From NCBI GenBank assembly GCA_916613615.1, contig OU744731.1, positions 51,002,645 to 51,066,644 on the forward strand: DNA of 64,000 bases, given 5' to 3'. The notes under the pieces were generated by a model that was not told the DNA's origin, did not search any database, and saw nothing but the letters and a program-made list of their open reading frames with translations. The translations under genes and the position numbers were made by a program. Positions 37,306 through 49,690 of this stretch are shown here, one piece after another (position 1 is the first letter of the stretch; each line of letters starts with the position of its first letter). The stretch comes from Steromphala cineraria (Eukaryota > Mollusca > Gastropoda > Trochida > Trochidae).

Positions 37306-37391
37306 GCAGTGAAAATATGGATTATATTTTCACTGCAGTGAAAATATGACTTTCTACTGCTTTTCTTAAAATATGGATTATATTTTCACTG
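37306..37391. repeat. Small hairpin with a repeated arm
   Basis: CAGTGAAAATAT-GGATT-ATATTTTCACTG is a near-perfect hairpin at 37306-37334. The arm sequence recurs as CAGTGAAAATATG just after it and as ATATGGATTATATTTTCACTG at 37371-37391. It may be a degraded fold-back element. Confidence 0.75.
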
Positions 37392-40300
37392 TATAACCCT
37401 ATATTTCATTGCTAATTATATAATAAATGGGTTTGCCAGCAGGATAACACTATTTAATCGTTGAATATGAATGTGTTCCCCATCGTATGTCAATCAAATT
37501 GCATCGTAACATATTTAATCTTACTTCATTGCACTGTAAAATAAGGACTAACATAATCACAAATCAACCACTTTCAATTCTTTTGCTCAGGACTTTCCTT
37601 TTATGTTCAGCCCTGAACTAAATCGTCTACACATTTTCACAGAAGGTAAGTTGTTAAATGTTACGCAGGACAATGTTTATTGCTTACTTTGTATGTGATG
37701 TTAAAAGAAATGCAAAGTTGACAATCCAAGAACCAAGCAAGATAAAAATAAACTTAATAATGCAAATGATTTGTTTCAAGCAAAAGCCAAATTTCTTAAA
37801 CATTTTCGTATGTTGGCAAAAATTCACATTTTCCTCAATAATTCAAAACCAGTAAGGCTTGAATCAGTATCCCGTGTCAATATCATGTTAAGTTATTTGG
37901 TATTGATATAGGATATTTTGCTGATGTTTGAAATTTGAACTTAGTAAAAGTGTCAACACAATGAAACATGTATGTGTATCTTGAGATAACAGAACAGTTT
38001 GAAGACAATGTTGATCAGGGAAATCTACTGAACAAAGAACCTGTTTGTTAAATTTGTTCTGGCAAGTGATGCAAACTTAGATGAAATCTACAACACTCAA
38101 ATTGAGAAAAAGGGGTTTTCAGCTTGTTTTCACTAATGAAGCAATTTCGAACGTCAATATTAAGTGAAAACCTGGTGTTTTCAGTTTTCAAGTAGTTATA
38201 GCAATTACTCGAATACTCTAGTTAAGGTGTGAAACTTCAGTTCGTGTTTTCTGCTACATGACGAAAATGAAATTCCCCAGAAAGGAGAAAGGAACTGCAG
38301 AACTAGATTTGAAAGATTGTCCAAAGGTCGTAAGCATTTGAAAGTAGATATCAGATATGATGTTATGATACTGTCGATAATTCTCATTTTCAACTATGTA
38401 CATGTAATTCAAACTACATTTTTCTGCGCCATAACGTTTTGTGTTTGTACGATCATGATGTACCTCCATAGAGCTTGTGTGTTGTAACGATGAACGATGA
38501 ACTGCGGAGAGTCTACAGTAGAGAGAGAAGAGATCCAATGTAACTTGTTTATATAAGCCTTCACTGGCATTGCTAACACTACCTCAATAACTTTGCTTAC
38601 TGCTTTTTGTCAAAGTTAAAAAAAATAAAGGATGTGAAAGATGTAGTCAGGTACAGCGATAAACACAATTATAATCTATGGCTTCATTTGAGGGCATCTA
38701 TTTGCGATAAGCATGGACTGAATGAAAGGAAACTGATTAAGCTAAAATCAAAGAACTCAGTCTTACTCAGAACTTACACTCATTGGGATATAAGAAACGT
38801 GCATGCAGTCAAACAATACTTTAAAAGTCTACCTTTTGTACAATGCGTCGTGTTTGAAGGATCATGAAACCTTCAACAGTATAATTTAGGCTCATGGATA
38901 GGTTTTAACGAAATATCTTAAACACGTTAATAACAGTGGTGTCATAAAACCTCACTCAATTTCTTAGCCATTATGATTATGAAATAAATTCATGACATTT
39001 ATTATTGCACAATATATTTATTCAAATAAAGATTCTGGTTAAACATAGGCCACAAGATCAGTTGCGAATACAGACTAAAAGCTTTGGAAACCATTCAGTC
39101 TTATTTATATGCCACCTTCATTTGTGATCGTCACTGAGTGACTGTTTTGAACAAATCTTATAAGCAAATGGTGGATCTACTGCATTGCAGTAAAATGTTA
39201 ATTATTAAAAAACTCAAAATTTAGAAACAATAAAATGTAGAAAAGTATATAGAGCCTAGAAATATTTTAATATTAAGTTGGCAATCTCTCTGCATTCAAA
39301 CTATCTTTTGCATGTTTTGATTAGTAGATTAAAATTGGATATTGCACGTGATATGTGTTTACATTTATCAGAAGATTTAAAAGAAACTTTCTTTTTTCTT
39401 TGTATTAGCACCAGATAATCAAATTAAATACTTTAGGTTAAACAATATTTAGATTATAATGCATTTTGCAAGAATGTTTTTAAGCTTATTTAAACTTATA
39501 TATGCATTTATAATTAAGCAGAGCACGATACAAAACGTCTAAAATGTCTCTCTGAAATGATTCTTCGGTCAATACTCTTGATTAATGGGAAAATAATTCC
39601 CCTACAATTAGATCGTGATGTCAATACCATGAATGATACTCCTAGCATCACTGATCAATCTAAATGTTTCGATGGAAACTTCTCAGACATATTCACTGTA
39701 TCTCATTTGATGTTTACTTACACCGAGAAGTACATAATGATAACCCGCCATGTCGTAAATGTGGTCTTGAATATTTATGAATATCAACGTGAACACAAAG
39801 CAGATAATCAGGCTCCATTCACACATTTATAGATTACTTGATGATATCAAGTTGATGCTTCAATAGTTTTCAATCAGCTAATGAGAGACCTCGGCTCTGA
39901 TCTCCTCGACTCCACCATTACCAAGCTGGCTGGAACTAGTCCAGGTCAGAAAGCACGAGTGGTAATTAGTGGACATGTACAGTGTGGGCATCCTTCCTTA
40001 CACTTACAACGGCGAACTCTGGTATATTCATTAAAAACCCCAGAAAAAAACAGTAGCTATTTTCCATTTAAATGGTAACCAGAGAGGCCTGACTGATTTC
40101 AAATTGATAATTTAGTGAAACTATTTTTTGTTAAAATGACATTTTGAAGTCTTGAGTAGCTTTAGAGTGCGTTAATACTTCAATCTATATCTAAACATTG
40201 AATATTAGAGTTATAAGGGAAATGTCAAACGTCGACTCAGGTGAATATTGGATTGAAATGGACGTAAAAAGAGAACACATAAGAAACATAATTGGAGTTA

Positions 40301-40598
40301 CTGAATCGTTAGGTTTTCAGGAGGAGATAATGTACAACTGACTGCCGATATACAGCTGTACTCCAAATGTGTGTTCAGATAGTTGCCATTTAGCGCTGTC
40401 GTGTAATTGTGATGTCCTTATTCCATCGACGCTTTACGACATAAAACGATGATTTTGTGTCTTTAACTTTGGAAGTGATGATTCAATGTTCTTCAAATAA
40501 ATCATCGCCAAAATCATATGGTTTTCTTTCATCCTCAACCAACGTTCTTTTGATGAAAGTCTTTTTCAGTGAGTCGAATACTACTAATCAGTCACATA
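37392..40598. other. AT-rich sequence, no recognised gene
   Basis: Frames at 38254-38538 (-), 38607-38867 (+), 39557-39832 (+) and 39881-40078 (+) run to 94 codons. The one at 38607 is rich in Lys, Asp and His (MSKLKKIKDVKDVVRY...) but matches no domain I know. None has supporting signals. Confidence 0.5.
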
Positions 40599-43166
40599 CA
40601 GTCTACACACACTACATATCTGTTTTCTACATTCACTGCACATCTCCGCCTTTTACATACAATACTGATCTCAGTCTTCTACATACACTACTGATTTCAG
40701 TCTTCTACATACACTACAGATCTCACTCTTTTACATACACTACAGATCTCAGTCTTCTACATACATTAGTGATCTCTCTTCTACATACATTAGTGATCTC
40801 AACCTTCTACATACATTAGTGATCTCAGTCTTCCACATACACTACTGATCTCAGCCTTCTACATACATTACTGATCTCAGCCTTCTACGCACACTACAGA
40901 TCCTAGTCTTCCACATACACTACAGATCTCAGTCTTCCACATACATTCCTGATCTTAGTCTTCCACATACACTACTGATCTTAGCCTCTACATACACTAA
41001 ATATCTCAACCTTCTACATACACTACAGATCTCAGTCTTCTACATACACTTCAGATTTCAGCCTTCTACATACACTACAGATCTCATTCTTCCACATACA
41101 CTTCAGATCTCAGTCTTCTACGTACACTACAGATCTCAGCCTTCTACATACACTACTGATCTCAGTCTTCTACATACACTACTGATCTCAGTCTTCTACA
41201 TACATTACTGATCTCAGCCTTCTACGCACACTACAGATCCTAGTCTTCCACATACACTACAGATCTCAGTCTTCCACATACATTCCTGATCTTAGTATTC
41301 CACATACACTACTGATCTTAGCCTCTACATACACTAAATATCTCAACCTTCTACATACACTACAGATCTCAGTCTTCTACATACACTTCAGATTTCAGCC
41401 TTCTACATACACTACAGATCTCATTCTTCCACATACACTTCAGATCTCAGTCTTCTACGTACACTACAGATCTCAGCCTTCTACATACACTACTGATCTC
41501 AGTCTTCTACATACACTACTGATCTCAGTCTTCTACATACACTACAGATCTCAGTCTTCTACATACACTACTGATCTTAGTCTTCTACATGTACTACTGA
41601 TCTCAAATTTCGTACACAAATAACTGATCTCAGTCTTCTACATACACTACAGATCTCAGTCTTCTACATACATTACAGATCTCTGTCTTCCACATACACT
41701 ACAGATCTCAGTCTTCTACATACACTACTGATCTCAGTCTTCCACATACACTACTGATCTCAGTCTTCTACATACAATACAGATCTCAGTCTTCTACATA
41801 CACTACAGATCTCAGTCTTCCACATAAACTACATATCTCAGTCTTCTACATACACTACTGATCTCAGTCTTCTACATACACTACAGATCTCAGTCTTCTA
41901 CATACACTACAGATCGCAGCCTTCTACATACATAACTGATCTCAGTCTTCTACATACACTACTGATCTCAGTCTTCCACATACACTACAGATATCAGTCT
42001 TCCACATACACTTCAGATCTCAGTCTTCTACATACACTACAGACCTCAGCCTTCTACATACACTACTGATCTCAGTCTTCTACATACACTACTGATCTCA
42101 GTTTTCGTACACAAATTACTGATCGCAGTCTTCTACATACACTACAGATCTCAGTCTTCCACATAAATTACTGATCTTAGTCTTCCACATACACTACTGA
42201 ATTCAGCCTCTACATACACTACAGATCTAAACTTTCTACATACACTACATATCACAGTCTTCCACAGACACTACAGATCTCAGTCTTCCACATACATTAC
42301 TGATCTTAGTCTTCCACATACACTACTGATCTCAACCTTCTACATACACTACAGATCTCAGCCTTCTACATACACTACAGATCTCAGTCTTCTACATACA
42401 CTACAGATCTCAGTCTTCTACATACACTACAGATCTCAGCCTTCTACATACACTACAGATCTCAGTCTTCTACATACACTACTGATCTTAGTCTTCTACA
42501 TACACTACTGATCTTAGTCTTCTACATACACTACTGATCTTATTCTTCTACATACACTTCAGATCTCAGTCTTCTACATACACTACTGATCTCAGCCTCT
42601 ACATACACTACAGATCTAAACTTTCTACATACACTACAGATCTCAGTCTTCTACATACACTACAGATCTCAGTCTTCCACATAAATTACTGATCTTAGTC
42701 TTCCACATACACTACTGATGTCAGCCTCTACATACACTACAGATCTAAACTTTCTACATACACTACAGATCTCAGTCTTCCACAGACACCACAGATCTCA
42801 GTCTTCCACAGACACTACAGATCTCAGTCTTCCACATACATTACTGATCTTAGTCTTCCACATACACTACTGATCTCAACCTTCTACATACACTACAGAT
42901 CTCAGTCTTCTACATACACTACAGATCTCAGTCTTCTACATACACTACAGATCTCAGCCTTCTACATACACTACAGATCTCAGTCTTCTACATACACTAC
43001 AGATCTCAGTCTTCTACATACACTACATATCTCAGTCTTCCACATACACTACTGATCTCAGTCTTGTACATACACTACAGATCTCAGTCTCCTACATACA
43101 CTACAGATCTCAGTCTTCCACATACATTACTGATCTCAGTCTTCCACATACACTACAGATCTCAGG
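40599..43166. repeat. Minisatellite, 26-bp unit, about 98 copies
   Basis: The unit is CTTCTACATACACTACAGAT followed by CTCAGT. Units vary at set positions (CTAC/CCAC, CTACAG/CTACTG, CAGTC/CAGCC) with occasional 25-bp units (GCCTCTACATAC). A block of about 337 bp (13 units) is duplicated almost exactly: 40881-41217 and 41218-41554 share CTTCTACGCACACTACAGAT, CATTCCTGATCTTAG and CACTAAATATCTC. Another block marked by CACATAAATTACTGATCTTA recurs 518 bp apart (42160 and 42678). The plus strand is pyrimidine-rich with few G. The 120-codon frame at 40457-40819 runs into the array and is incidental. Confidence 0.97.
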
Positions 43167-43874
43167 TTTCTTCAACCAGACTACCTGACCTGCTCCTGTA
43201 CTTACAATGAACAAAAAAAATACTACATAAATCTTTGTGAGTTGATCTTTTTTAATGTTGAGTTGCTGATACAAATAACCCATTGAGCTACAAACGTGAA
43301 GTGAAAATAACCAGTACCACGATATCGTTCACTTTATCTTTTTAATTTCATATTTCAGTAGTTGTTATCAATGCACTTTATATTACAACGACAGGGTAAC
43401 GCAATAAGAAATTTAAATGACAATATCGATCGTAGAAAAGGAAGGGGGACTAATTACTCAGTAAGGATCAATATTTGAAGTCAGAGAAATCTCCTACATT
43501 ACCATGTCGTTAAGCAAGAAATAACCTCCTACGTGGCAGACACCTTTCTAGTCGTCGTTATTAACGACTTAAATAAATGTTTTTTGATGCGTGCATTTTA
43601 AAGAGTTTTGAGGTATTGGAGATGAGAAAATATTGCAAACGTGTGCAAGATGAGGCAATCCAATGAATGTAATATACCTTCCACAATAACAGGTGTAGCA
43701 GGGATTTTTGTACTTCTTCATATATTTCCCCCAAACATGTTGTGTTGTAAGTCCAATTTGTTGTCTTCAAAGGGTCAAACACCTCATTACTCAACCTAAT
43801 CATCATTAGTAGAAGAAAGTAGCAAGGGAAAACTTCAAGTGGCATATGCTTGAACAAGCGAACCATGGGTGGTA
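43167..43874. other. AT-rich sequence, nothing recognised
   Basis: A minus frame of 101 codons (43561-43866) has no recognisable domain and lies directly downstream (minus sense) of the SINE-like unit. Not supported as a gene. Confidence 0.5.
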
Positions 43875-44028
43875 CTGCTCTGTAATTCAGTGTAGAATTG
43901 CACCCAAACCTGACTGCGTGTAGAACAGTTCTCTATTGCAGACAAAGTTGCCGAGCCCCTGGCGGGATTCGAACCACGGACTTCCTGGTCCGAAGCCAAC
44001 GCGCTAATCACTGCGCTATCCCGCCCCC
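43875..44028 (-). mobile_element. tRNA-derived SINE-like unit, second family
   Basis: On the minus strand GGGCGGGATAGCGCAGTGAT matches a tRNA 5' end with box A. It is followed by an anticodon arm with loop CTTCGGA (TCG) and box B GGTTCGAATCC. A GCGGGAT-type acceptor match is only partial, so it is tRNA-derived rather than a clear tRNA gene. The following AACTTTGTCTGCAATAGAGA continues into a non-tRNA body with an undefined 3' border. It differs from the SINE at 16.9 kb. Confidence 0.65.
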
Positions 44029-45515
44029 AGTTTTCGATAGAACACATTTAACAATTTGCATAGAATAAGTCTTTGCATAGCTTCAATAAACATGGTACAT
44101 TCATTTTAAAGCAGAAAGCCTAATGTTGACTTTTCTTTTTCAATTGCTTACATTTATTTTCGCTTTTGTGAGATACCTTTAGTTACATAAATCTACCTGC
44201 TATTATCTCAATAAAGTAGTAATTCATCATGAATGATATAATGCATTCAAGCGATATTCTTGCCATACGCTAACTTTGTCCCGATAAGAGGATATCATGC
44301 TGTGACTTTCAATTCTAACATTCGTCACTCAAATATGTGCTGGTTTTACATATTGAAGAGTTTAAACATGGAAGTACCACGAATCGTGTGTTTGAGTCTT
44401 CTCTGGAATGGATTTATTCTAGCTCACAATAAAGGAATTATAGGAGCACCACATCTAGACGGGTTTAACGTCATCTGCTTCTGTCACTAATTTATAGTCA
44501 TTATGTAAATTAAAGTTAACAGACGCTCGATAACCTCGGTAACATATTGTTTTTTATCTAACCACTACAACACAAGGAAGTGTCAACGTGTGAGATTAAG
44601 TATTCCAACCTGTAGGACAGCCTTCATCAGTGCTCCACAACAGAACAGATCGACGGTAGACTACAGGTCAGCGGTACTTTCAGTCCGTGTTTTCATTGGT
44701 TCTCATATCCAATATGACATACCAAGCTCGGTTAAGTAATCTGTTGTGTAATCATAAAATCTTATTGTACAAATAATGACTTTAAGGTGGAATCAATGTT
44801 TCATATGTTACGTGGATTTGGAATATTTAATGTTTGATAAATTTCCATTATCAAGCTTCAAAGAATGAGTACAAAGTAAACTCATACACTTATAAACGCA
44901 TAGCAAGCTGCAACTGTTTTCCGTTATGAGACAGAGTGACCCTATCACGTGACTCAAACAGTAGAACTGAATAATAATTGCAGATAGTTATGGACCAGTT
45001 GAGGTATCGCGATAAGAGTAAGTATTTCTAACGAAATACAGGATAAGTCTTGGCGGGTTGGTAATGGTTTCAGCTATCGTGTCTGTGCATCTTCTATTGT
45101 CAATCTTCTAAGTCTCTTTACACAGCTATTTCACAACATATCAAGAAGAAACTATATACAGGCTGCAGAGAAATATATACTAGGATTATTGAATCAACCA
45201 TCAAATTAGGGGGAAATACTATATAGTTAAGGGAAGTAAAATCGTTCATATTAATGTTCATCTTAAATAGGTTGTACATCTTAAATCTGTGTTCTGCTGA
45301 CATTATCAGCATACAGATTATTGAATGTTTTGTTTTTGTTTAAAATAATCAGATTTGATAGTTTTGCTTTCATTCATGAACCAGTCGCCACCCTAATCAT
45401 ATGGTTACGATTTATTTTAGCTTTGACTCATTAAATTAATTTTGATTGCTAATTCATTAACCAAATTGAAGTTTAAGTAGGATAAAACTATCTGCTACAG
45501 CCTCTCACCGAGACG
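44029..45515. other. AT-rich sequence, nothing recognised
   Basis: Frames at 44260-44490 and 45118-45312 are short with no motif. No repeat was noticed. Confidence 0.55.
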
Positions 45516-45660
45516 GCAGTTGCCCGGTCTGGCTCTGTGGATTGGCGTTTGTGATGAGACTACTGTCTGCACAGTTGAGGTGGATGGAAAAGCGTTGGTG
45601 GGGCTGGGTCGTCTCGAATCTGGGTTCGGATCCGCTAAGAGGTATTTTCGGGACAATAAA
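45516..45660 (+). repeat. tRNA-like unit with widely spaced box A and box B
   Basis: TGGCTCTGTGG at 45530-45540 matches the box A consensus TRGCNNAGTGG with one change. GGTTCGGATCC at 45623-45633 matches box B GGTTCGANTCC with one change. They are about 80 bp apart, wider than in a normal tRNA. The stretch is GC-richer than its surroundings. It may be a SINE head with an insertion, or a chance pair of boxes. Confidence 0.35.
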
Positions 45661-46649
45661 GTATTCTTTCGGTTTTGTGAAAATGAAAAATGACAAATTA
45701 CTATTCTGGTGTAGGAACGATCGGACAAGAAAAAATATAAACTACCATACCCTTTCTGTAGCTGACGTATAACAGCATCGAAACTGTGTTATATGGAACA
45801 CCACCAATAAAGAACAATGAAAAATCTAATGTAATAAAATACTTATACCAATTTATTTGTAAGAGTAAGTGATCTGACAAAACAATGTAAATTGTAAATG
45901 TAAAGATTACCTAGTGAAAATAACGGCAAGTGTTATGTAACTTTATCTTATTTGTAAATATTCAATTGATGTAATGATATGTTTACGCTGTTCTGTTTCT
46001 TGTTTCTTGTCAAGTTCTTGTGTACTATATTTATCAAGTTTGTACTGGTGCGGTATTCATATAAACAAAGCTTTGTTTGTTTACCAAACCACTGACGTTC
46101 AAAATTGAATGGTATTTGTCAAGGATATTTAAACTTTGATGCTGAATGTTGAGAATCTATGGTTGAACAATTATGCATCAAGGCACAAGGATATCATGAT
46201 GCCTTTTGCTGCGAGTGATGAGAGATAATCTTTCCCAAGTTTTATGAATTACGTTACATGTTTCATTGCGATAGATCTACCATCCGCCGCCTTGAAGCTG
46301 TTAATGTTACAACAATTAAATGGATAAAATGTACCAGCCGCCAACATCAAAATCAAAGCGACTCTTATGTGTTATTACAAGGAAGCGGATCTTATTCAGA
46401 TATATACAGCTCCACTTCATTGATATATATTCATAACATTGAAACATGACATTGTTCATTAGCCAAAATTTCATACCTACATGTATGTAAATCGATTTCA
46501 CTCTGACATGAAAACTGTTCTGTTAGCAAAACTAATAAATGTAACCAAACGTTCCGTGCTTGGCACATTTATGAGAACACGAAATGCAATAAAGGAAACA
46601 TATATTCCTTGTTTATTTACAAAATACGATTAAACAATGGCTTGAAAAC
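45661..46649. other. AT-rich sequence, nothing recognised
   Basis: Short overlapping frames at 46258-46501 on both strands show no domain. No repeat or RNA gene was seen. Confidence 0.55.
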
Positions 46650-46838
46650 GTTAAAAGGATGAATAAGGACGCTATTTATGGATGACAACTTCTTTATTCA
46701 TAGGGTGCGACGTTTCGATACAGATTCTTGTATCGTTTCCAAGCATGCACCCTATGAATAAAGAAGTTGTCATCCATAAATAGCGTCCTTATTTGACCTT
46801 CAACTTCTAAAATGCCACTCAAAGAAGTTAAAAGGATG
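46650..46838. mobile_element. Small retroposon-like hairpin element with 12-bp direct repeats
   Basis: GTTAAAAGGATG occurs at 46650-46661 and 46827-46838, bracketing 165 bp like a target-site duplication. Inside, 46662-46708 and 46747-46793 are perfect 47-bp inverted repeats (AATAAGGACGCTATTTATGG at the outer ends). The 38-bp spacer contains GACGTTTCGATACAGATTCT. On the minus strand the spacer gives CGATACA-AGAATC-TGTATCG-AAACGTC, a stem followed by GAAAC as in a hammerhead core, but CTTGGAAA stands where CUGAUGA would be needed. The same block occurs rearranged at 52855-52988. Partly inverted terminal repeats with hammerhead motifs are known from Penelope-like elements; that link is an inference. 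Confidence 0.6.
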
Positions 46839-49019
46839 GTTTAAAGAAAGGTCTAGAGAAATGAAAACTTTTATTTCTTTATTGAACAAAACAGCGTATA
46901 GTAAAAGGTGGTACCCATCCGGTTACGCTTATCCTTCAAGTACCCTACTCAGTTTAATTATTATAGTTTATATACAAGATGAGTGTGGTGTCCCAATACT
47001 GAAGAAGCAAATGAAATAGACAATTGTCATTTACCATACATTAACTTATACATTGAAAAGACACGTCCTCTAACCGCCTTACCACTTGTTATCCTGCTGT
47101 TAGAGGTAAATCCTATGTGTAGACACATCCACCAAGTGCTTCTACTCGAAGAGGGCCTCCTCCTGTGAAACTAACTGCACGGATACATCCATGTCGATTT
47201 TAGCTTAACAATCATACTGTGATGATATTGTACTATTTGTGTTTACAGAGATATCAAACGTGTGTCTATGTGAAAACAACGCCATGGAGATAAACATATT
47301 CACAGCCGATGTCTTGCAAAGGTTAAAGAAGTTCATATCATATACATCAATATCATGAAAAAATATCAATTGATTACGAACAAACATAAGTTTGTTAACA
47401 AATTGTATTTAGAGTTTTACAAACAAATATTTATTGACGCTGATTTGCTTAACTTGACATTTAGAATGACAAAATCTTATGATTTCGACTAACTGAAATA
47501 AAGCTTCATTGAAGAGCTGGCCACTGGTTTAGACGGAGTCTGGGTCAAGACATTCAGTCAAGTGATCAATACAGCTTGAAGGAGAAGCTGACCACACTTA
47601 GCCTGTCAATCAAGGTCGTGATGTATTGCGAGGAGAGCGAGTTGTCACAGCTGTTCAACAAGTCACGTTATTCTCATGAACGTCGCGGAGATCTGCTTTC
47701 ATTTAAACAAGGTCACGATATATTAACATGCTCAAACTCACGAAACTTCCTCATTTGAGTTTATTATTTGTAGTCATGTTTACAAACCCTCACCAAACAT
47801 TAAGATTGTTCTATATGGGTGATAGTGTATTTTATCAAAGAAACTACTATTAATACTAATATTATAAAACATAAAAGTATTTAACCAGACCAGGGGAAGT
47901 ACTCAAGAATTAGTGGACAAATTCCAAAAATATTTTGCAGTCAAAGGAAGAAGGATGCCGGGACAAATTGAGTTCGTCCAAAACAGTGGCGAAGTTGCAA
48001 AGGACGAGGAGAACGATCTCTTAACAGCAAATTGCTGGAAGAACGTGTACATCATCAGAACTCTCCAGAACATTGCTGTGGTGTTGCAGTTGGTGAGAAA
48101 ACTTTTCCAATAATTTTAGAAAACTGAAGTTAATGAGGGGCTAGATTTCACGTTAAGTGACAGGTTTTGTTTCGAATTTCGAACCTCTAACGCACCTTTG
48201 AGGCACTGTGGAGTTCACCAAGCTCAAAGGACGAGTTGATCACCGAGGATGGTGGCAACAGCAGTGAGAGAGTGCTTGAGTAGACAGATGCGAATGGTTC
48301 GATATGGACTTGTCTTGGTTGATGCTGCTTGAACTCAGACAATATTTGGTTACCTTATTAAGAGATTTTTGTGTCATGTCATTGAAAGACTTCCTCTTCA
48401 GAGTCAAAAGGACTAATATAATCATCAATCCTATTCACTTTGTGTACAATGAAGAAAGCTACTTCTTTCAAAAGCCTGCTCAGACACATATTTTCTGTGC
48501 TATCCGTAAGGCTTAACCATATCGTAGAACTTCCTGGTGCCTTTTTGTTTTTTAATTACTTGCCTTTGTACATCCTGCATGATTGAACATGTGCAGGAAG
48601 CAGTAAATAAGTGTGTTTGTATAAACTTGATTAAGTTGTCTGTGGTAGGTAGGCAGATTTTAAGGGCGACGTTTGGGCCAACAAATGACCTTTATGCAAC
48701 CGCATTAAAAAGCATTAAATACTTAGAAAAAAATATACAAGAGGTTAAAATTCATATGCACTCATATTTACCTAATCTCTCTTTGGACTCTTTGAATGTC
48801 ACCATACAACAGGTTTCTCCGAGAATAGACCTCATATCAAAGGTACTTGATTTTGATAGACACTCCCTCTATGAGTTCTTCACGATGGATATAATGGCCC
48901 TCACATTCAGTTACAAGTGAAAACAGTTTCTGGACAATTGCCAGCTAAATCATGACACATAGGATATTTATCCTTGTCTAAAAATGTGTTTGTATGCAGT
49001 TAAGACACATTGGTCGAGT
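46839..49019. other. Non-coding or decayed sequence, several unassigned frames
   Basis: Frames at 47913-48113 (66 codons) and 48537-48920 (127 codons, plus strand) are the most protein-like. The second reads through LKSIKYLEKNIQEVKIHMHS with a helical look, but neither matches a family I recognise, and 48160-48300 looks like broken coding text. They may be remains of a mobile element or of an old gene. Nothing else was identified. Confidence 0.35.
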
Positions 49020-49027
49020 CTTAGTCG

Positions 49028-49690
49028 AGTCAAAACGATGTCATCTCTTCTTTTTCGACGGCGAATCTGACGTGCTAAGTGACTTTAGGGCATAATTTGT
49101 ACATATGTTTGGCATCGGTGCAATGATCCCAGTCACTTTGTCACAGTTTACAAATTGCTTTATGTATAACAGTGAAGTAATCTGAAGTAACTGGAATAAA
49201 GTCCACAACGTTGACTTGTGCTTTTGTAAGAGAAGACTTGGCAAGTTGATCTGCTCTCTCGTTACCACTGAGACCCACGTGTTCCGGAACCCATTCAATA
49301 TCACAACAATTAAAAAGTTGCCCAGATAAAATATATCGTATAAAACATCACTTCGTTGGCCTAGCACTCCTGATTGCATAGCTTGAACAGCGGCCAAGGA
49401 ATCTGTAAAACTACTGACTCTTGGTCATGGTTTATACCCAAAGCAATGCTTTTAAAATTGATGTTAACTTTCCCGCAAAAATAGATTTGTCCGTGTACAA
49501 TTAATCCTGTTGATCTTCTTATTTTCTTCTGGTCGCTAACGTACAAGAGATTGTTTTTGTCATTCTGGTGGACGACCTGAGTCCTGTAGGTGAATGGTTT
49601 TCATAGCGGACAAGCTTTGTTATATCTGCAATCCTGTGATCGTTTGGTAGTTCAACACATGCGAGGAAGATATTATTTTGCTCTCAGCTT
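49028..49690 (-). pseudogene. LINE fragment: RNase H domain, broken
   Basis: Read on the minus strand in shifting frames, the text includes DSLAAVQAMQSG, the strand carrying a catalytic Asp in retroelement RNase H. Then comes CDIEWVPEHVGLSGNERADQ followed by LAKSS, the classic C-terminal RNase H motif with its last Asp. Upstream pieces (DHRIADITKLVRYENHSPTG, KKIRRSTGLIVHGQIYF) fit the linker after the reverse transcriptase. At least one frameshift separates the N-terminal half (49361-49546) from the DSLAAVQ part, and another precedes the WVPEHVG motif. No reverse transcriptase was recognised beside it. LINE groups with RNase H include the I, R1, LOA and Tad types. Confidence 0.8.

Noticed and set aside
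40457..40819. 120-codon plus frame
   Set aside because: Its second half is the 26-bp array and its first half has no recognisable feature.
43955..44028. Functional tRNA-Arg gene on the minus strand
   Set aside because: Box motifs are present, but the T stem and acceptor stem are mismatched and the unit continues as a repeat.
46709..46746. Active hammerhead ribozyme
   Set aside because: Only the GAAAC side and one stem are present. The CUGAUGA box needed for catalysis is absent in both copies seen.
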